A DNA stretch of 38,221 nucleotides from assembly GCF_000332215.1 (NCBI RefSeq), contig NZ_ALWB01000019.1, forward strand, positions 1 through 38,221, in the 5' to 3' direction. The position numbers were made by a program, and so were the translations under genes. This DNA comes from Pseudanabaena biceps PCC 7429 (GTDB taxonomy: Bacteria; Cyanobacteriota; Cyanobacteriia; Pseudanabaenales; Pseudanabaenaceae). Below are positions 17,237-24,660 of this stretch, piece after piece. Position 1 is the first letter of the stretch; every line of letters starts with the position of its first letter. Below the pieces are notes generated by a model. The model saw only the letters and a list, made by a program, of their open reading frames with translations. It made no database searches and was not told the origin of the DNA.

Positions 17237-17983
17237 TTAGCGATCGCCGATGGCAATAGTTTCAACTTCAGCAATTTCTAAGTTGGGTAATTCGACTAGC
17301 TCTCGTTCCTGCTCTTGGAGCGCAATCATCGGAATATTTACGGGTACTGGGGTTTCAATCCAATATTCTGAGGTTGGCAAAGTTTCTTCGAGATCGTCTA
17401 GAGGACGAGGAATGATCATGAGAGTATGAAATTCACCAATACGTTCGGCTTCATACATGCCTGCTTCGATCGCGATCGCCACATCAGCGACATTACCTCG
17501 AATAATCGCCGTACATAAACCCGCACCAATGGTTTCATAGCCTGCAAGATGCACATCAGCAGATTTCAACATCATATCGGCAGCGCCAACCATCGCTGGA
17601 AATCCGCGTGTTTCTAACAGCCCGATCGCTTGGTTGCTGAGGCGACTATAGCGCCCATCGGTCAACTGGCTGAGACGGCTACTAATGGGTAAAATTGCCT
17701 CCAAATTTGGATAGGGACGTGGAATCACTATGGTTGACACTAGCTGCCCAAATTCCCTAGCGGTTTCAGCTCCTGCCTCCACAGCCATGCGAACATCCGT
17801 AATCTGTCCTCTCACAATCGCCGTACAAAAACCATTGCCGACTTTTTCATATCCTACTAGTCGCACTGTGGCTGATTTGAGCATCATATCAGCCGTGCCC
17901 ACGATCGCAGGAAAACTAATAGTTGAGACCATTCCCAAAGCACTTCCTGAGAGATCGATTCTTTGAGATGCACTACTAGACAT
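17237..17983 (-). CDS. ccmO: Carboxysome shell protein CcmO (tandem BMC)
   Basis: The 248-residue protein holds two fused BMC domains, about residues 13-100 and 116-205, forming pseudo-hexameric trimers (BMC-T) of the carboxysome shell. Each shows the fold markers SALGMVSTISFPAIVGTADMML / QAIGLLETRGFPAMVGAADM, and the pore segments KVGNGF (47-52) and TIGAGL (151-156). An acidic C-terminal tail of about 40 residues follows. It lies upstream of ccmK2 in the same orientation, separated by 509 bases, and may be transcribed separately. Direct TTTACCC repeats lie just upstream of its start. Confidence 0.93.
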   Translation of the reverse strand: MSSSASQRIDLSGSALGMVSTISFPAIVGTADMMLKSATVRLVGYEKVGNGFCTAIVRGQITDVRMAVEAGAETAREFGQLVSTIVIPRPYPNLEAILPISSRLSQLTDGRYSRLSNQAIGLLETRGFPAMVGAADMMLKSADVHLAGYETIGAGLCTAIIRGNVADVAIAIEAGMYEAERIGEFHTLMIIPRPLDDLEETLPTSEYWIETPVPVNIPMIALQEQERELVELPNLEIAEVETIAIGDR

Positions 17984-18007
17984 TAGCTAACTACGGTTAA
18001 ATACTGT

Positions 18008-18066
18008 GGGTAAATATGGGTAAATGGGGGTAAATACTTTGGGTAAATACTTTGGGTAAATACTTT
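18008..18066. repeat. Tandem GGGTAAATACTTT repeats before ccmO
   Basis: Three exact 13-base units occupy 18028-18040, 18041-18053 and 18054-18066, preceded by two shorter variants (GGGTAAATAT, GGGTAAATGG). They lie 25-83 bases upstream of the ccmO start codon and read TTTACCC on the coding strand. Confidence 0.85.
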
Positions 18067-18185
18067 GGGACTACAAAAGAGAATTAAAAGAATTCCCAAA
18101 AAATGATAAAGATGGTCGGATGAACTATCCTCACTGTCTATCCTCATTGTATTTTACTCTCTTCCTACTAAAAAATTTGGAGAGC

Positions 18186-18227
18186 GCCAAATAGGTAATG
18201 CCAAGTAGGTAATGCCAAGTAGGTAAT
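18186..18227. repeat. Three 14-base direct repeats
   Basis: GCCAAATAGGTAAT (18186-18199) is followed by two exact copies of GCCAAGTAGGTAAT (18200-18213, 18214-18227), abutting the left terminus of the family A element at 18228. Confidence 0.85.
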
Positions 18228-18341
18228 ATAGCTATCGTCAAATGTACTAAGACATAAAATCCAAGAATTGATTGGCGGCGCGGAGCGCCGCCAATCAATT
18301 CTTGGATTTTGATTTGTTCTAAGTCAAGTGACCGTAGCTAT
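18228..18341. repeat. Complete family A element with outer termini
   Basis: The core hairpin has perfect 26-bp arms 18256-18281 and 18285-18310 around GGA. Outside it, ACTAAGACATAAAATCC and GGATTTTGATTTGTTCTAAG form a second imperfect layer, and ATAGCTA (18228-18234) and TAGCTAT (18335-18341) a third. The whole looks like a 114-bp non-coding element with terminal inverted repeats and is the best guide to family A boundaries. Confidence 0.85.
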
Positions 18342-18667
18342 TAAATAGGTAAATGGGTAAAGTTAGGATTGCCATATTCGCCATACCATATTCGCCATAT
18401 AAGCATACGCCATTCGTCTAGGTTGGATGTTTTGTGTTTCCTACCGAACTATTTCCCAACCAAGATCGCGGTATTTTCGGGTTAGGATGGGCTATACAAA
18501 TTTTTGTCCAATCCCTAAAGAAATAAAAAATAGTATGACAGCCTCATATCGATCTTGGCGATCTCGGTTATAGATTGAGGCTGATATTGCTTACTGTCTG
18601 CTATCTTTTGGTTGAATAATGGTGAATAATCTACTCAATATGTTCAAGATGTCTTGACGCTAGGAAA

Positions 18668-19675
18668 ATGCAACTGCCCGAAGCCATACCTAAAAAAGAG
18701 TGCGTTTTAGTCGTAGATGATACGCCGCCTAACTTACACTTGCTAATTACCATGCTAACTCGCAAGGGATATCATGCAAGAGGTGTGGAGGATGGTTACA
18801 TGGCTCTGTCAGACATCCATAGCGATCCGCCTGATTTGGTGTTGCTAGATATTAATATGCCCCATATGAACGGGTTTCAAGTATGTCAGCAATTAAAGTC
18901 CAGCGTATTGACCCGTGATATTCCTGTAATTTTTATAAGCGCACGAGATGAAGTATTAGATAAAGTTGAAGCTTTTGCTGTCGGTGGGGTGGACTATATT
19001 ACCAAGCCATTTCAAATTGCCGAAGTGCTAGCGAGAATTGAGAATCAGTTGACATTGCGACGATTACAAAGACAGTTGCAAGAACAAAATGAACGGTTAA
19101 AGCAAGAGATTAACAGCAGAATTATCGCGGAAACATTGCTACAGGAAGCCAATGAGAAGTTAGGACGCTTGGTCAACTTAGATGGATTGACGCAATTAGC
19201 CAATCGTCGGTGTTTTGATGAGTACCTCGAACAGGAATGGCAGCGGTTAGCAAGGGATCAATTGCCACTGTCCTTGATCATGTGTGATATCGATTTCTTT
19301 AAAAACTACAACGACACCTATGGACATGTGGCTGGCGATGACTGTCTACGCAAAGTATCTTCGGTGATCAAACAATCGGTGCGTCGTCCAGCGGATTTAG
19401 CGGCCCGTTATGGGGGCGAAGAATTTGTTGTCGTTTTGCCAAATACTGACATAGAAGGTTCTATGGCAATTGCGGAAGTTATTCGCAAGGGGCTAATGGA
19501 TTTGATGATTCCCCATGATGATTCGGCAGTTAGTACATTTGTGACCTTGAGTATGGGGGTAACTTCCTTAGTACCTATGGCTGATTCCCATCCTTCGGTA
19601 CTACTTACGGCTGCTGACTACGCATTGTATCGAGCTAAAGAGTTAGGACGGAATCAAACCTACCAGATTGGTTAG
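18668..19675 (+). CDS. Response-regulator diguanylate cyclase (REC-GGDEF)
   Basis: The 335-residue protein joins a receiver domain (residues 13-125: acidic pair D17-D18, phospho-acceptor D61 in LVLLDINMP, K113 in ITKPF), a coiled-coil linker (about 125-165, RRLQRQLQEQNERLKQEI) and a GGDEF domain with an intact GGEEF active site (249-253). An RxxD inhibitory site (R240-D243, RPAD five residues before GGEEF) is present, as in PleD, so product feedback is expected. It would make cyclic-di-GMP when phosphorylated; no kinase gene is adjacent. AGGAAA directly precedes ATG 18668. Confidence 0.93.
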   Translation: MQLPEAIPKKECVLVVDDTPPNLHLLITMLTRKGYHARGVEDGYMALSDIHSDPPDLVLLDINMPHMNGFQVCQQLKSSVLTRDIPVIFISARDEVLDKVEAFAVGGVDYITKPFQIAEVLARIENQLTLRRLQRQLQEQNERLKQEINSRIIAETLLQEANEKLGRLVNLDGLTQLANRRCFDEYLEQEWQRLARDQLPLSLIMCDIDFFKNYNDTYGHVAGDDCLRKVSSVIKQSVRRPADLAARYGGEEFVVVLPNTDIEGSMAIAEVIRKGLMDLMIPHDDSAVSTFVTLSMGVTSLVPMADSHPSVLLTAADYALYRAKELGRNQTYQIG

Positions 19676-19682
19676 TCGGAAG

Positions 19683-19711
19683 TACTGGTTCACTTCGGTG
19701 AATTGGTATAA
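19683..19711. repeat. Family B fragment
   Basis: TTCACTTCGGTGAATTGGTATA matches the right end of a family B element with most of the hairpin lost; positions are approximate. It separates the convergent diguanylate cyclase and TetR genes. Confidence 0.5.
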
Positions 19712-19715
19712 AGGA

Positions 19716-20336
19716 TTACCGAACGATTAAATCAATCAATCCATCTAGCAAGCGATCGCGTTCTATCGGTACAAGATCGCCACTTTGGAGAACGTCACGG
19801 ATCATCACAAAGTGAATTAAAGTGCCAATAAATGCGCGAGCCGTAACTTCAGGATCGGCTATTTGCAGTTGTGGATGTTTGGTCAAATATTGCGTGAGAA
19901 AGTCCAAACTAACCTTCTCAAGATTCACAACAAAAGCCCTTGCTAGTTCGGGAAAGCGTCCAGATTCACCAATAATAATTCTTAAAAAGGTCAGGATTTG
20001 CGGATCTTCGGCAACATTTTCTAGCATGGCACTGGCATAGCGCTTCAAAAATACGCTCGGTGATTCTTCAAAGGATTGCTGGCTTTGAAACTCAAATATA
20101 TTTTTGCGACATGACATCTGCTGGATGAGGGCTGTAAATAATGCTTCTTTATCGGGGAAATGGCGGTAAACGGTAGCCTTAGAGACTCCTGCTGCCTCCA
20201 CAATGCGATCAATGCGAGCGCCTGCATAGCCATGTTCTAGAAATTCTTGCATTGCGCCTTCAAGGATTAATGCAGTTTTCTTGGAAGACAACTCTCTTTC
20301 TACAGGTTTGGCTTTATTCATTATTGGGGCATTCAT
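19716..20336 (-). CDS. TetR-family transcriptional repressor
   Basis: From ATG 20336 the protein has 206 residues. The N-terminal helix-turn-helix (ALILEGAMQEFLEHGYAGAR, then IVEAAGVSKATVYRHFPDKEALF) is a full TetR domain; the rest is the helical ligand-binding and dimer region. A reading from 20366 would start inside a perfect hairpin (20348-20384), so a downstream ATG (20336 or 20321) is preferred. It is divergent from devB, and two 14-base palindromes over the devB promoter are its probable operators. By analogy with TetR-type exporter regulators it would relieve repression when it binds an exported compound. Confidence 0.9.
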   Translation of the reverse strand: MNAPIMNKAKPVERELSSKKTALILEGAMQEFLEHGYAGARIDRIVEAAGVSKATVYRHFPDKEALFTALIQQMSCRKNIFEFQSQQSFEESPSVFLKRYASAMLENVAEDPQILTFLRIIIGESGRFPELARAFVVNLEKVSLDFLTQYLTKHPQLQIADPEVTARAFIGTLIHFVMIRDVLQSGDLVPIERDRLLDGLIDLIVR

Positions 20337-20347
20337 ATACTTTTTGA

Positions 20348-20384
20348 GTAAATCTGAATCGCGCAAAGCGCGATTCAGATTTAC
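20348..20384. repeat. Family A-like hairpin, 17-bp stem
   Basis: Arms 20348-20364 and 20368-20384 pair perfectly around AAA. It lies just upstream of the probable tetR start, so it would be in the 5' leader of the repressor mRNA. Confidence 0.85.
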
Positions 20385-20402
20385 TTGGCTAAATTATTTC
20401 GC

Positions 20403-20438
20403 AAGAAGGAAGAAAAGCGATCGCTTTTCTTCCTTCTT
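20403..20438. repeat. 36-base perfect palindrome centred on HIP1
   Basis: The sequence from AAGAAGGAAG to CTTCCTTCTT is a perfect palindrome without a loop, centred on GCGATCGC between 20420 and 20421. It lies between the tetR and devB promoters. Confidence 0.9.
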
Positions 20439-20457
20439 GATATTTCTATCATACCTC

Positions 20458-20517
20458 TTGACAAAACAGACGAAACTGTTTAGTTTAGTTACAAAAGAAA
20501 ACGAAACTGTTTAGTTT
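20458..20517 (+). promoter_or_regulatory. devB promoter with twin TetR operator-like sites
   Basis: TTGACA (20458-20463) is a consensus -35 box; 17 bases on, TAGTTT (20481-20486) is a weak -10. Two identical copies of AAACTGTTTAGTTT (20473-20486 and 20504-20517), each an AAACT/AGTTT inverted repeat, overlap the spacer/-10 and the start region. They are 31 bases apart, three helical turns, as expected for a dimeric repressor binding on one face. Confidence 0.75.
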
Positions 20518-20532
20518 TATTAGGGTGTCGCC

Positions 20533-21711
20533 ATGCTGCAAAGTTCTTCTGATGGTGGGTCGGGTATTAAGTCTCAACGCTGGCTTGCGGCGGCGGTTGG
20601 TGTAGTTGTAATCGGTGTTGTAGGTTATGGGGTATGGCGATCGCAGGCTAGTCCATCGGCAGTGAGTCAAACGGTCATTGCTCCCGCAAAAAGTAATACG
20701 GTGACAGCATTAGGTCGCTTAGAACCTCAGGGAGAAGTGATTAAGCTCTCGGCAAACTCAACTAATAGCAATCGATTAGAGAAATTACTAGTGCAAGAAG
20801 GCGATCGCGTACAGGTCGGACAGGTAATTGCGATTCTCGATAGTCGCGATCGCTTGCAAGCAGCCTATGAACAGGCTCAGGAAGATGTGCGAGTAGCCCA
20901 GTCAAAGCTGGCGATTACTCAGGCAGGGGCAAAGCAGGGAGAAATTAATGCTCAACGGGCGGAAATTGTCCGTTTGCAAGCTCAACGACAGGGAGACGTA
21001 GCAGCACAAGCGGCAACCGTCGATCGCCTAAATTCGGAATTACAAAATGCGGAACTGGAATTTAATCGCTATCAACAGTTAGCAAGGGAAGGGGCGATTT
21101 CCAACTCGACTCTTGATAGTAAGCGGTTGACTTTAAATACGGCTCAGCGCAATGTACAGGAAGCCAAAGCCGTATTAAATCGGATTCAGACTACTAGCCC
21201 TGCTCAAATTTATCAAGCGGAGGCAAATTTAGCACGGGTGGCGGAAGTACGGGCAGTGGATGTGGAGGCAAATCAGGCGGAGGTAGATCGCGCGATCGCG
21301 GCGATGAAACAGGCGAAGGCGAATCTCGATCAAGCCTATGTCAAAGCAACCATCGCGGGCGAGATTCTTGAAATCCATACTCGCGCTGGTGAAGTTGTTT
21401 CTGATAATGGCATTGTGTCCATTGGCAAGACGCAGCAAATGTATGCGATCGCGCAGGTCTATCAAAGTGATATTCAAAAAGTCAAGCCTAATCAAAAGGT
21501 AAAGATTTTGAGTGATTCGATCGCTGGGGAATTGCTAGGTAAGGTCGAGCGCATTGATTCGCAGGTAAAGCGGCAAACCATTGTCAATACCGATCCAAGT
21601 ACAAATATTGATGGTCGGGTTGTAGAAGTCCATGTCGTTCTGGATCGAGATTCGAGCCAAAGGGCCGCGAAGTTTACGAATCTGCAAGTGACGATGGAGA
21701 TCGAGCAATGA
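20533..21711 (+). CDS. devB: DevB/HlyD-type membrane fusion protein
   Basis: The 392-residue protein is the periplasmic adaptor of a DevBCA-type ABC exporter. It has one N-terminal membrane helix (about residues 18-37), a split lipoyl/barrel-sandwich domain (KLLVQEGDRVQVGQVIAILD and KATIAGEILEIHTRAGEVV), a long coiled-coil hairpin between them (about 105-260), and a beta-barrel domain (MYAIAQVYQSDIQKVKPNQK). It would bridge the inner-membrane permease DevC and an outer-membrane TolC-like channel. The stop overlaps the devC start by ATGA, showing translational coupling. The gene is repressed, by inference, by the divergent TetR. Confidence 0.9.
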   Translation: MLQSSSDGGSGIKSQRWLAAAVGVVVIGVVGYGVWRSQASPSAVSQTVIAPAKSNTVTALGRLEPQGEVIKLSANSTNSNRLEKLLVQEGDRVQVGQVIAILDSRDRLQAAYEQAQEDVRVAQSKLAITQAGAKQGEINAQRAEIVRLQAQRQGDVAAQAATVDRLNSELQNAELEFNRYQQLAREGAISNSTLDSKRLTLNTAQRNVQEAKAVLNRIQTTSPAQIYQAEANLARVAEVRAVDVEANQAEVDRAIAAMKQAKANLDQAYVKATIAGEILEIHTRAGEVVSDNGIVSIGKTQQMYAIAQVYQSDIQKVKPNQKVKILSDSIAGELLGKVERIDSQVKRQTIVNTDPSTNIDGRVVEVHVVLDRDSSQRAAKFTNLQVTMEIEQ

Positions 21712-22880
21712 TTACGATCCAACAAATTCAACGCCGAACTCCCTTGGGATGGCTGCAACTGAGTCGCGAACGCGGGCGATTGGTGGTAGCTCTTGCGGGC
21801 ATCGCCTTTGCTGATGTACTGATGTTTATGCAACTGGGATTTCAGAGTGCTTTGTACGACAGCAATACGAAGCTCAGCCGCGCTCTGGATGCGGACATTG
21901 TGTTGGTCAGTCCGCAAGCTCGGAACACCCAAAATTTGAGTACATTTTCACGCCGCAGGCTCTACCAATCTAAGGATATTGCAGGTGTCGATTCGGCTGA
22001 AGCCTTTTATTCCAATATCATCACTTGGAAAAATCCCGATAGTCACAAAGAAACTTCCGTACAGGCGATCGCCTTTAATCCTGAAAAGCCAGCGTTGAAT
22101 TTGCCTGAAATCAATCAGCAACTGGACAAAATCAAAATTCCCGATCGCGTGCTATTTGATCGTAAGTCGAGGGGCGATTACACAAAGGCGATCGCGATCG
22201 TGGAACAGGGCAGGCTCGTTCAAACCGAAGTCGATCGCCGTAACGTGTTAGTTACAGGGCTGTTTAGTCTGGGCGCATCCTTTGGAGCCGATGGCATTGT
22301 GGTGGTGAGTGATCAAACTTTTCTGCATTTCTTTCCCAAACGCGACGCAGCGAGTATCAGTTTAGGACTAGTTAAAGTTAAGTCTGGCTATGCCCCTAAG
22401 CAAGTTGCGACCGAATTAAAAGCCTATTTGCCGAACGATGTCCGCGTCCTCACCCATGCCGAATACATTGAGTTTGAAGAGAGCTTTTGGAAGAATGAAA
22501 GCCCCATAGGATTCATTTTTGGTTTGGGAACGGCGATGGCGTTTGTGGTGGGGGTGGTGATCGTTTATCAGGTGCTATCCACCGATGTTAATAGTCACAT
22601 TAAGGAATACGCCACCTTTAAAGCGATGGGCTATCGCAATCAATATTTGCTAGCGATCGTGTTTGAAGAGGCAATCATTCTCGCGGTCTTGGGATTTATC
22701 CCTGGGGTGATTATCCCCATTGGTTTATATAGCCTTGCCGCAGGGGCAACCGCCTTACCGATCGCTATGACTACGACAAGAGCTACCACTGTTTTTATGC
22801 TCACTGTTGCTATGTGTGTTCTTTCGGGGGCGATCGCTACGCGCCGCCTGCAATCTGCTGACCCTGCCGATATGTTTTAA
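21708..22880 (+). CDS. devC: DevC-type ABC exporter permease
   Basis: The 390-residue permease has the DevC/MacB-FtsX layout: an N-terminal membrane helix (about 28-48) after the conserved TPLGWLQLSRERGRL, a large periplasmic domain, and three C-terminal helices (about 262-285, 315-345, 350-372). It works with DevB and the DevA ATPase to export glycolipid-like or other hydrophobic cargo in this family; cargo here is unknown. It overlaps devB by 4 bases. The stop codon TAA (22878-22880) lies within the left arm of a family B hairpin, so the C-terminal codons are part of the repeat. Confidence 0.9.
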   Translation: MITIQQIQRRTPLGWLQLSRERGRLVVALAGIAFADVLMFMQLGFQSALYDSNTKLSRALDADIVLVSPQARNTQNLSTFSRRRLYQSKDIAGVDSAEAFYSNIITWKNPDSHKETSVQAIAFNPEKPALNLPEINQQLDKIKIPDRVLFDRKSRGDYTKAIAIVEQGRLVQTEVDRRNVLVTGLFSLGASFGADGIVVVSDQTFLHFFPKRDAASISLGLVKVKSGYAPKQVATELKAYLPNDVRVLTHAEYIEFEESFWKNESPIGFIFGLGTAMAFVVGVVIVYQVLSTDVNSHIKEYATFKAMGYRNQYLLAIVFEEAIILAVLGFIPGVIIPIGLYSLAAGATALPIAMTTTRATTVFMLTVAMCVLSGAIATRRLQSADPADMF

Positions 22881-22945
22881 AAGCAAAAAATGGCTATGCC
22901 ATTTTTTGCTTTTAAAACCCTTACTGGTTTTGGTTTTCAATTCAC
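22875..22945. repeat. Family B partial element at the devC 3' end
   Basis: Perfect 20-bp arms 22875-22894 and 22898-22917 around TAT, ending AATGGC/GCCATT as in other copies, then the join CCCTTACTGGTTTTGG and the start of the second hairpin (TTCACAAA), which is missing. The left arm overlaps the last two sense codons and stop of devC. Confidence 0.8.
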
Positions 22946-22963
22946 AAATAAGGATTCACGATT

Positions 22964-23206
22964 ATGGCATCATCCCTATCTTCGCCAAGTCAATCTCGAA
23001 ATTCAGGCTATCGCTTTAAACTTTCGGCAAGAGAATTTGAAGTACTTTCCATGCTTGTCGAGGGCAAGAGCAACCCTGAAATTGCTTCTCATCTCTATCT
23101 CAGCACCAATACGATTAAATCCCATGTCAATGGCATTTTCAACAAACTGGGCGTAAACGATCGCGTACAAGCCGCAGTTTTTGCCGTTCGCAATCAGTTA
23201 GTTTAA
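22964..23206 (+). CDS. Stand-alone LuxR/NarL-type HTH protein
   Basis: The 80-residue protein is essentially one LuxR-family helix-turn-helix (residues 18-78: LSAREFEVLSMLVEGKSNPEIASHLYLSTNTIKSHV...LGVNDRVQAAVFAVRNQ). There is no receiver or ligand domain, as in GerE-type regulators. AAGGA lies about 11 bases before the ATG. It is inserted between devC and devA, which are normally adjacent, and is in the same orientation. It may regulate the exporter or nearby genes; alternatively it is a truncated response-regulator remnant. Its reading frame and domain are intact. Confidence 0.85.
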   Translation: MASSLSSPSQSRNSGYRFKLSAREFEVLSMLVEGKSNPEIASHLYLSTNTIKSHVNGIFNKLGVNDRVQAAVFAVRNQLV

Positions 23207-23248
23207 GAAACCATTAAAGAATTACTTTCTGCGGTCAAAAACTCTAAG

Positions 23249-23324
23249 AGATCCCCCTCAATCCCCCTTAAAAAGGGGGAAGAATTTGATTCTCCCCCCT
23301 TTTTAAGGGGGGCTGGGGGGATCT
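23249..23324. repeat. Cyanobacterial interspersed C/G-rich inverted repeat
   Basis: AGATCCCCC at 23249 pairs with GGGGGGATCT ending at 23324, and CCCCCTTAAAAAGGGGG and CCCCCCTTTTTAAGGGGGG lie inside. This AGATCCCCC...CCCCTTAAAAAGGGG repeat is familiar from many cyanobacterial genomes. It separates the LuxR-type gene from devA. Confidence 0.85.
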
Positions 23325-23388
23325 AAAGCAATTCTTAAATAGGTTCTAAAACCAGATTTTTCACAACCCAACATCCCTACACAAACCC

Positions 23389-24120
23389 ATGCAAACATTA
23401 ATAGCCAATGAGAGCGATCGCGCTACGACCCAAGCTCCTGTGATCACTGTCCAAAATCTCAATCATTTCTTTGGGCATGGACAATTACGCAAGCAGGTTC
23501 TATTTGATATTAATTTGGAAATTAATGCAGGGGAAATTGTGATCATGACGGGTCCTTCGGGTTCAGGAAAAACCACATTATTGACCCTAAGTGGCGGCTT
23601 GCGTTCGGCTCAAGAGGGAAGTCTCAAAGTCTTAGGTCAAGAACTATGCGGAGCCAGTGCCGAAGCCCTAACCATCGCTCGTCGTCAGAATGGCTATATT
23701 TTCCAAGCCCATAACCTGCACCATAGTTTAACAGCTTTGCAAAACGTGAAGATGGGGCTGGAATTGCATAATCATCTATCCCTCGCAGAAATGCGCGATC
23801 GCGCTGCTGCCATGCTCGATCATGTGGGACTTGGTAATCGCTTAGATTATTACCCTGACGATCTATCAGGTGGACAAAAGCAAAGAGTAGCGATCGCTCG
23901 TGCGCTCGTGAGCCATCCCAAAATCGTATTAGCCGACGAACCGACAGCAGCCCTAGATAGTAAATCTGGGCGCGATGTAGTGAACTTGATGCAAACCTTA
24001 GCCAAGGAGCAGGGCTGCACAATTTTGCTCGTCACCCATGACAATCGCATTTTAGATGTCGCCGATCGCATTGTCGAAATGGAAGATGGTAATCTCACCA
24101 ATAACTCGATAAACAGATAA
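23389..24120 (+). CDS. devA: DevA-type ABC exporter ATPase
   Basis: The 243-residue ATPase has Walker A GPSGSGKTT (residues 55-63), Q-loop near IFQAHNLHHSL, signature LSGGQKQR, Walker B IVLADEPTAALD and the switch His in LVTHD. It resembles the DevA/LolD/MacB ATP-binding group and should drive the DevBC exporter. It is set apart from devC by 508 bases holding a LuxR-type gene and two repeats, so it may need its own promoter. The first 18 residues are variable; the ATG at 23389 is the natural start. Confidence 0.92.
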   Translation: MQTLIANESDRATTQAPVITVQNLNHFFGHGQLRKQVLFDINLEINAGEIVIMTGPSGSGKTTLLTLSGGLRSAQEGSLKVLGQELCGASAEALTIARRQNGYIFQAHNLHHSLTALQNVKMGLELHNHLSLAEMRDRAAAMLDHVGLGNRLDYYPDDLSGGQKQRVAIARALVSHPKIVLADEPTAALDSKSGRDVVNLMQTLAKEQGCTILLVTHDNRILDVADRIVEMEDGNLTNNSINR

Positions 24121-24178
24121 GAAATTTAAGAAGATACGGGAGAAGGAAAGAATCGCTTGGTATTTGTAGAGTGCTTCG

Positions 24179-24264
24179 GTCTAACGGTGTAGTTGAGCCG
24201 CTACAGTCAAACTTTGGATTTTAAAGATCACTTTTAAGAGGTCGGCTCCAACACAGTGTTAGAC
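24179..24264 (-). mobile_element. attC-like recombination site
   Basis: Read on the minus strand: R'' GTCTAAC (24264-24258), 6-base spacer, L'' TTGGAGCCG (24251-24243), 42-base terminal segment, L' CGGCTCAA (24200-24193), 7-base spacer, R' GTTAGAC (24185-24179). R'' and R' fit RYYYAAC and GTTRRRY exactly and are fully complementary; L'' pairs with L' except for one extra base, and the spacers do not pair. This is the architecture of integron attC sites. It lies 28 bases downstream of the minus-strand protease gene, as expected at the 3' end of a gene cassette. Confidence 0.75.
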
Positions 24265-24291
24265 GGTCTTTACCGATAACCTTTTGCTGAG

Positions 24292-24660
24292 TCATAGCGC
24301 TTCAATTGTAACGCGCCCACCTTCGACTGCCTCAATTTGAAGTTTAAAACCATACAGCAAACCCATTCCCACTAACGGATCTGCATCAGAAGCCGCCACA
24401 TCAATAATTTGCTCTTGACCATCCCAGATTACAGAAGCTTTGTATATTTCAAAAACAACTTCGCTCCCGTCACCCAATGTTCCAATATCTCGATAGTGCC
24501 AAGGCAAGCCAAGATCTGTGATTATAGAAAGCGGTAAAGACAAAAAGCTAGTGAATCCTGTGTCAATGACAGCATCAAGTGCAATTTTGGGTGAGCCGAT
24601 ACGACCGACCGCAACTTTGATAATTGCTTCACAATTACTATTGACGACACCGAACATCAT
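24292..24660 (-). CDS. Retropepsin-like clan AA aspartic protease
   Basis: The 122-residue protein has the retropepsin-fold active-site motif D-T-G in LDAVIDTGFTSFLSLP (residues 28-43) with hydrophobic residues before it, a flap-like region (IGTLGDGSEVVFEIYKA) and the second conserved hydrophobic-Gly segment (DPLVGMGLLYGFKLQIEA). It should be an aspartic peptidase active as a homodimer; substrates are unknown. The start ATG overlaps the previous stop (ATGATG at 24660-24655), giving coupled translation with the 91-residue partner. Together they form the content of the putative integron cassette. Confidence 0.85.
   Translation of the reverse strand: MMFGVVNSNCEAIIKVAVGRIGSPKIALDAVIDTGFTSFLSLPLSIITDLGLPWHYRDIGTLGDGSEVVFEIYKASVIWDGQEQIIDVAASDADPLVGMGLLYGFKLQIEAVEGGRVTIEAL

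Larger units (their letters stand above)
17984..18667. other. Divergent intergenic region upstream of ccmO
   Basis: These 684 bases separate the divergent ccmO and diguanylate cyclase genes and hold no credible gene. They contain the 13-base direct repeats at 18008-18066, the 14-base tandem at 18186-18227, a family A element with its outer termini (18228-18341), and short repeats of CATATTCGCCATA around 18375-18400. Promoters for both genes should lie here. Confidence 0.7.

Noticed and set aside
23249-23324. Possible CRISPR-like or novel repeat between the LuxR-type gene and devA
   Set aside because: A single copy of a familiar cyanobacterial interspersed inverted repeat; there are no spacers.
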